Origin: Silvanigrellales bacterium
GTDB taxonomy: Bacteria > Bdellovibrionota_B > Oligoflexia > Silvanigrellales > Silvanigrellaceae
Direction of reading: 5' to 3'
Length of the DNA stretch: 6,412 bases
Assembly: GCA_028285285.1 (NCBI GenBank)
Contig: JANQPW010000538.1
Span: 1 to 6,412, forward strand
Shown here: one piece after another, positions 6,274 through 6,412 of the stretch
How the letters are laid out: every line of letters starts with the position of its first letter
How positions within the stretch are numbered: position 1 is the stretch's first letter
Translations under genes and position numbers: made by a program
The notes under the pieces: model-generated
The model's database searches: none
Told to the model about the DNA's origin: nothing
Seen by the model: the letters and a program-made list of their open reading frames with translations, nothing else

Positions 6274-6412
6274 GCTCGGAGAAGGTAAGGTTGGCCGTGT
6301 GCTTGAGCCGAGCAAGACCAAAGTCGTTAAGACTGTGCGCTTGGATGGCGACGTGGTGCGATGGCTTGTTGCGCAGGCAGATGAAGAGGGATTGCCTTAC
6401 CAAACTCTGATG
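6248..6412 (+). CDS. brnA: BrnA family antitoxin, 3' partial
   Basis: The frame starts at ATG 6248, 26 bp inside the end of brnT, and remains open to the right edge, giving the first 55 residues. BrnA is the antitoxin of the BrnT/BrnA type II pair. It neutralises the toxin by direct binding and represses the shared promoter through a ribbon-helix-helix-like DNA-binding domain. Visible here are the typical N-terminal M-K-K-E-Y-D, a linker, then the strand K-T-V-R-L-D (28-33), the helix D-V-V-R-W-L-V-A-Q-A (35-44) and the second helix starting P-Y-Q-T-L (50-54). Together these fit the family's DNA-binding domain. Family members are usually about 80-100 residues, so perhaps a third to a half is cut off. 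The purine-rich sequence upstream (AAGAAAGAAG) is a weak ribosome binding site, which suggests translational coupling to brnT. Confidence 0.85.
   Translation, partial: MKKEYDLNKLGEGKVGRVLEPSKTKVVKTVRLDGDVVRWLVAQADEEGLPYQTLM

Overview
This is a bacterial chromosomal fragment of roughly 50% G+C. It carries two exported or surface lipoproteins, two further secreted proteins, one cytoplasmic hydrolase and the start of a toxin-antitoxin locus. The organism cannot be fixed from the sequence. The left-hand protein resembles surface proteins I associate with Bdellovibrionota and related delta-proteobacterial lineages: a lipobox, short repeats of the type N-I-x-x-G-V-x-I-x-G-V-x-G, a C-x-x-D-G-x-x-x-C repeat, then fibronectin III and a beta-helix. 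That assignment is an inference of moderate to low strength.

Layout, left to right. (1) Positions 1-2397, minus strand: the first 799 codons of a very large modular surface lipoprotein whose 3' end lies beyond the left edge. It holds three tandem 46-residue repeats at 1126-1539. (2) 2398-2640: a 243-bp intergenic stretch with a good ribosome binding site for gene 1 and no convincing promoter. (3) 2641-3207, minus: a 188-residue secreted protein of unknown family. (4) 3208-3350: a 143-bp divergent promoter region. (5) 3351-4472, plus: a 373-residue lipoprotein of unknown family. (6) 4473-4604: a spacer with a weak candidate terminator. (7) 4605-5066, plus: a 153-residue secreted protein of unknown family. 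(8) 5091-5876, minus: an alpha/beta hydrolase converging on gene 7 with only 24 bp between the stop codons. (9) 5877-6030: a divergent intergenic region. (10) 6031-6273, plus: a BrnT-type RNase toxin lacking its usual N-terminus. (11) From 6248, plus: the BrnA antitoxin, overlapping brnT by 26 bp and cut by the right edge.

The most unusual part is the right end. The recognisable BrnT reading frame begins at the K-H-G-V motif. An in-frame TAA lies immediately upstream, where the family's N-terminal W-D-x-x-K strand should be encoded. The same bases form a perfect TATAAT box inside a 16-bp near-palindrome. Either the toxin gene has decayed and left an antitoxin behind, or the locus has an unusual start arrangement.

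The genes do not form one obvious pathway. Four of the seven are exported envelope proteins and three of those belong to no family I recognise, so this looks like an accessory, lineage-specific stretch rather than a conserved operon.
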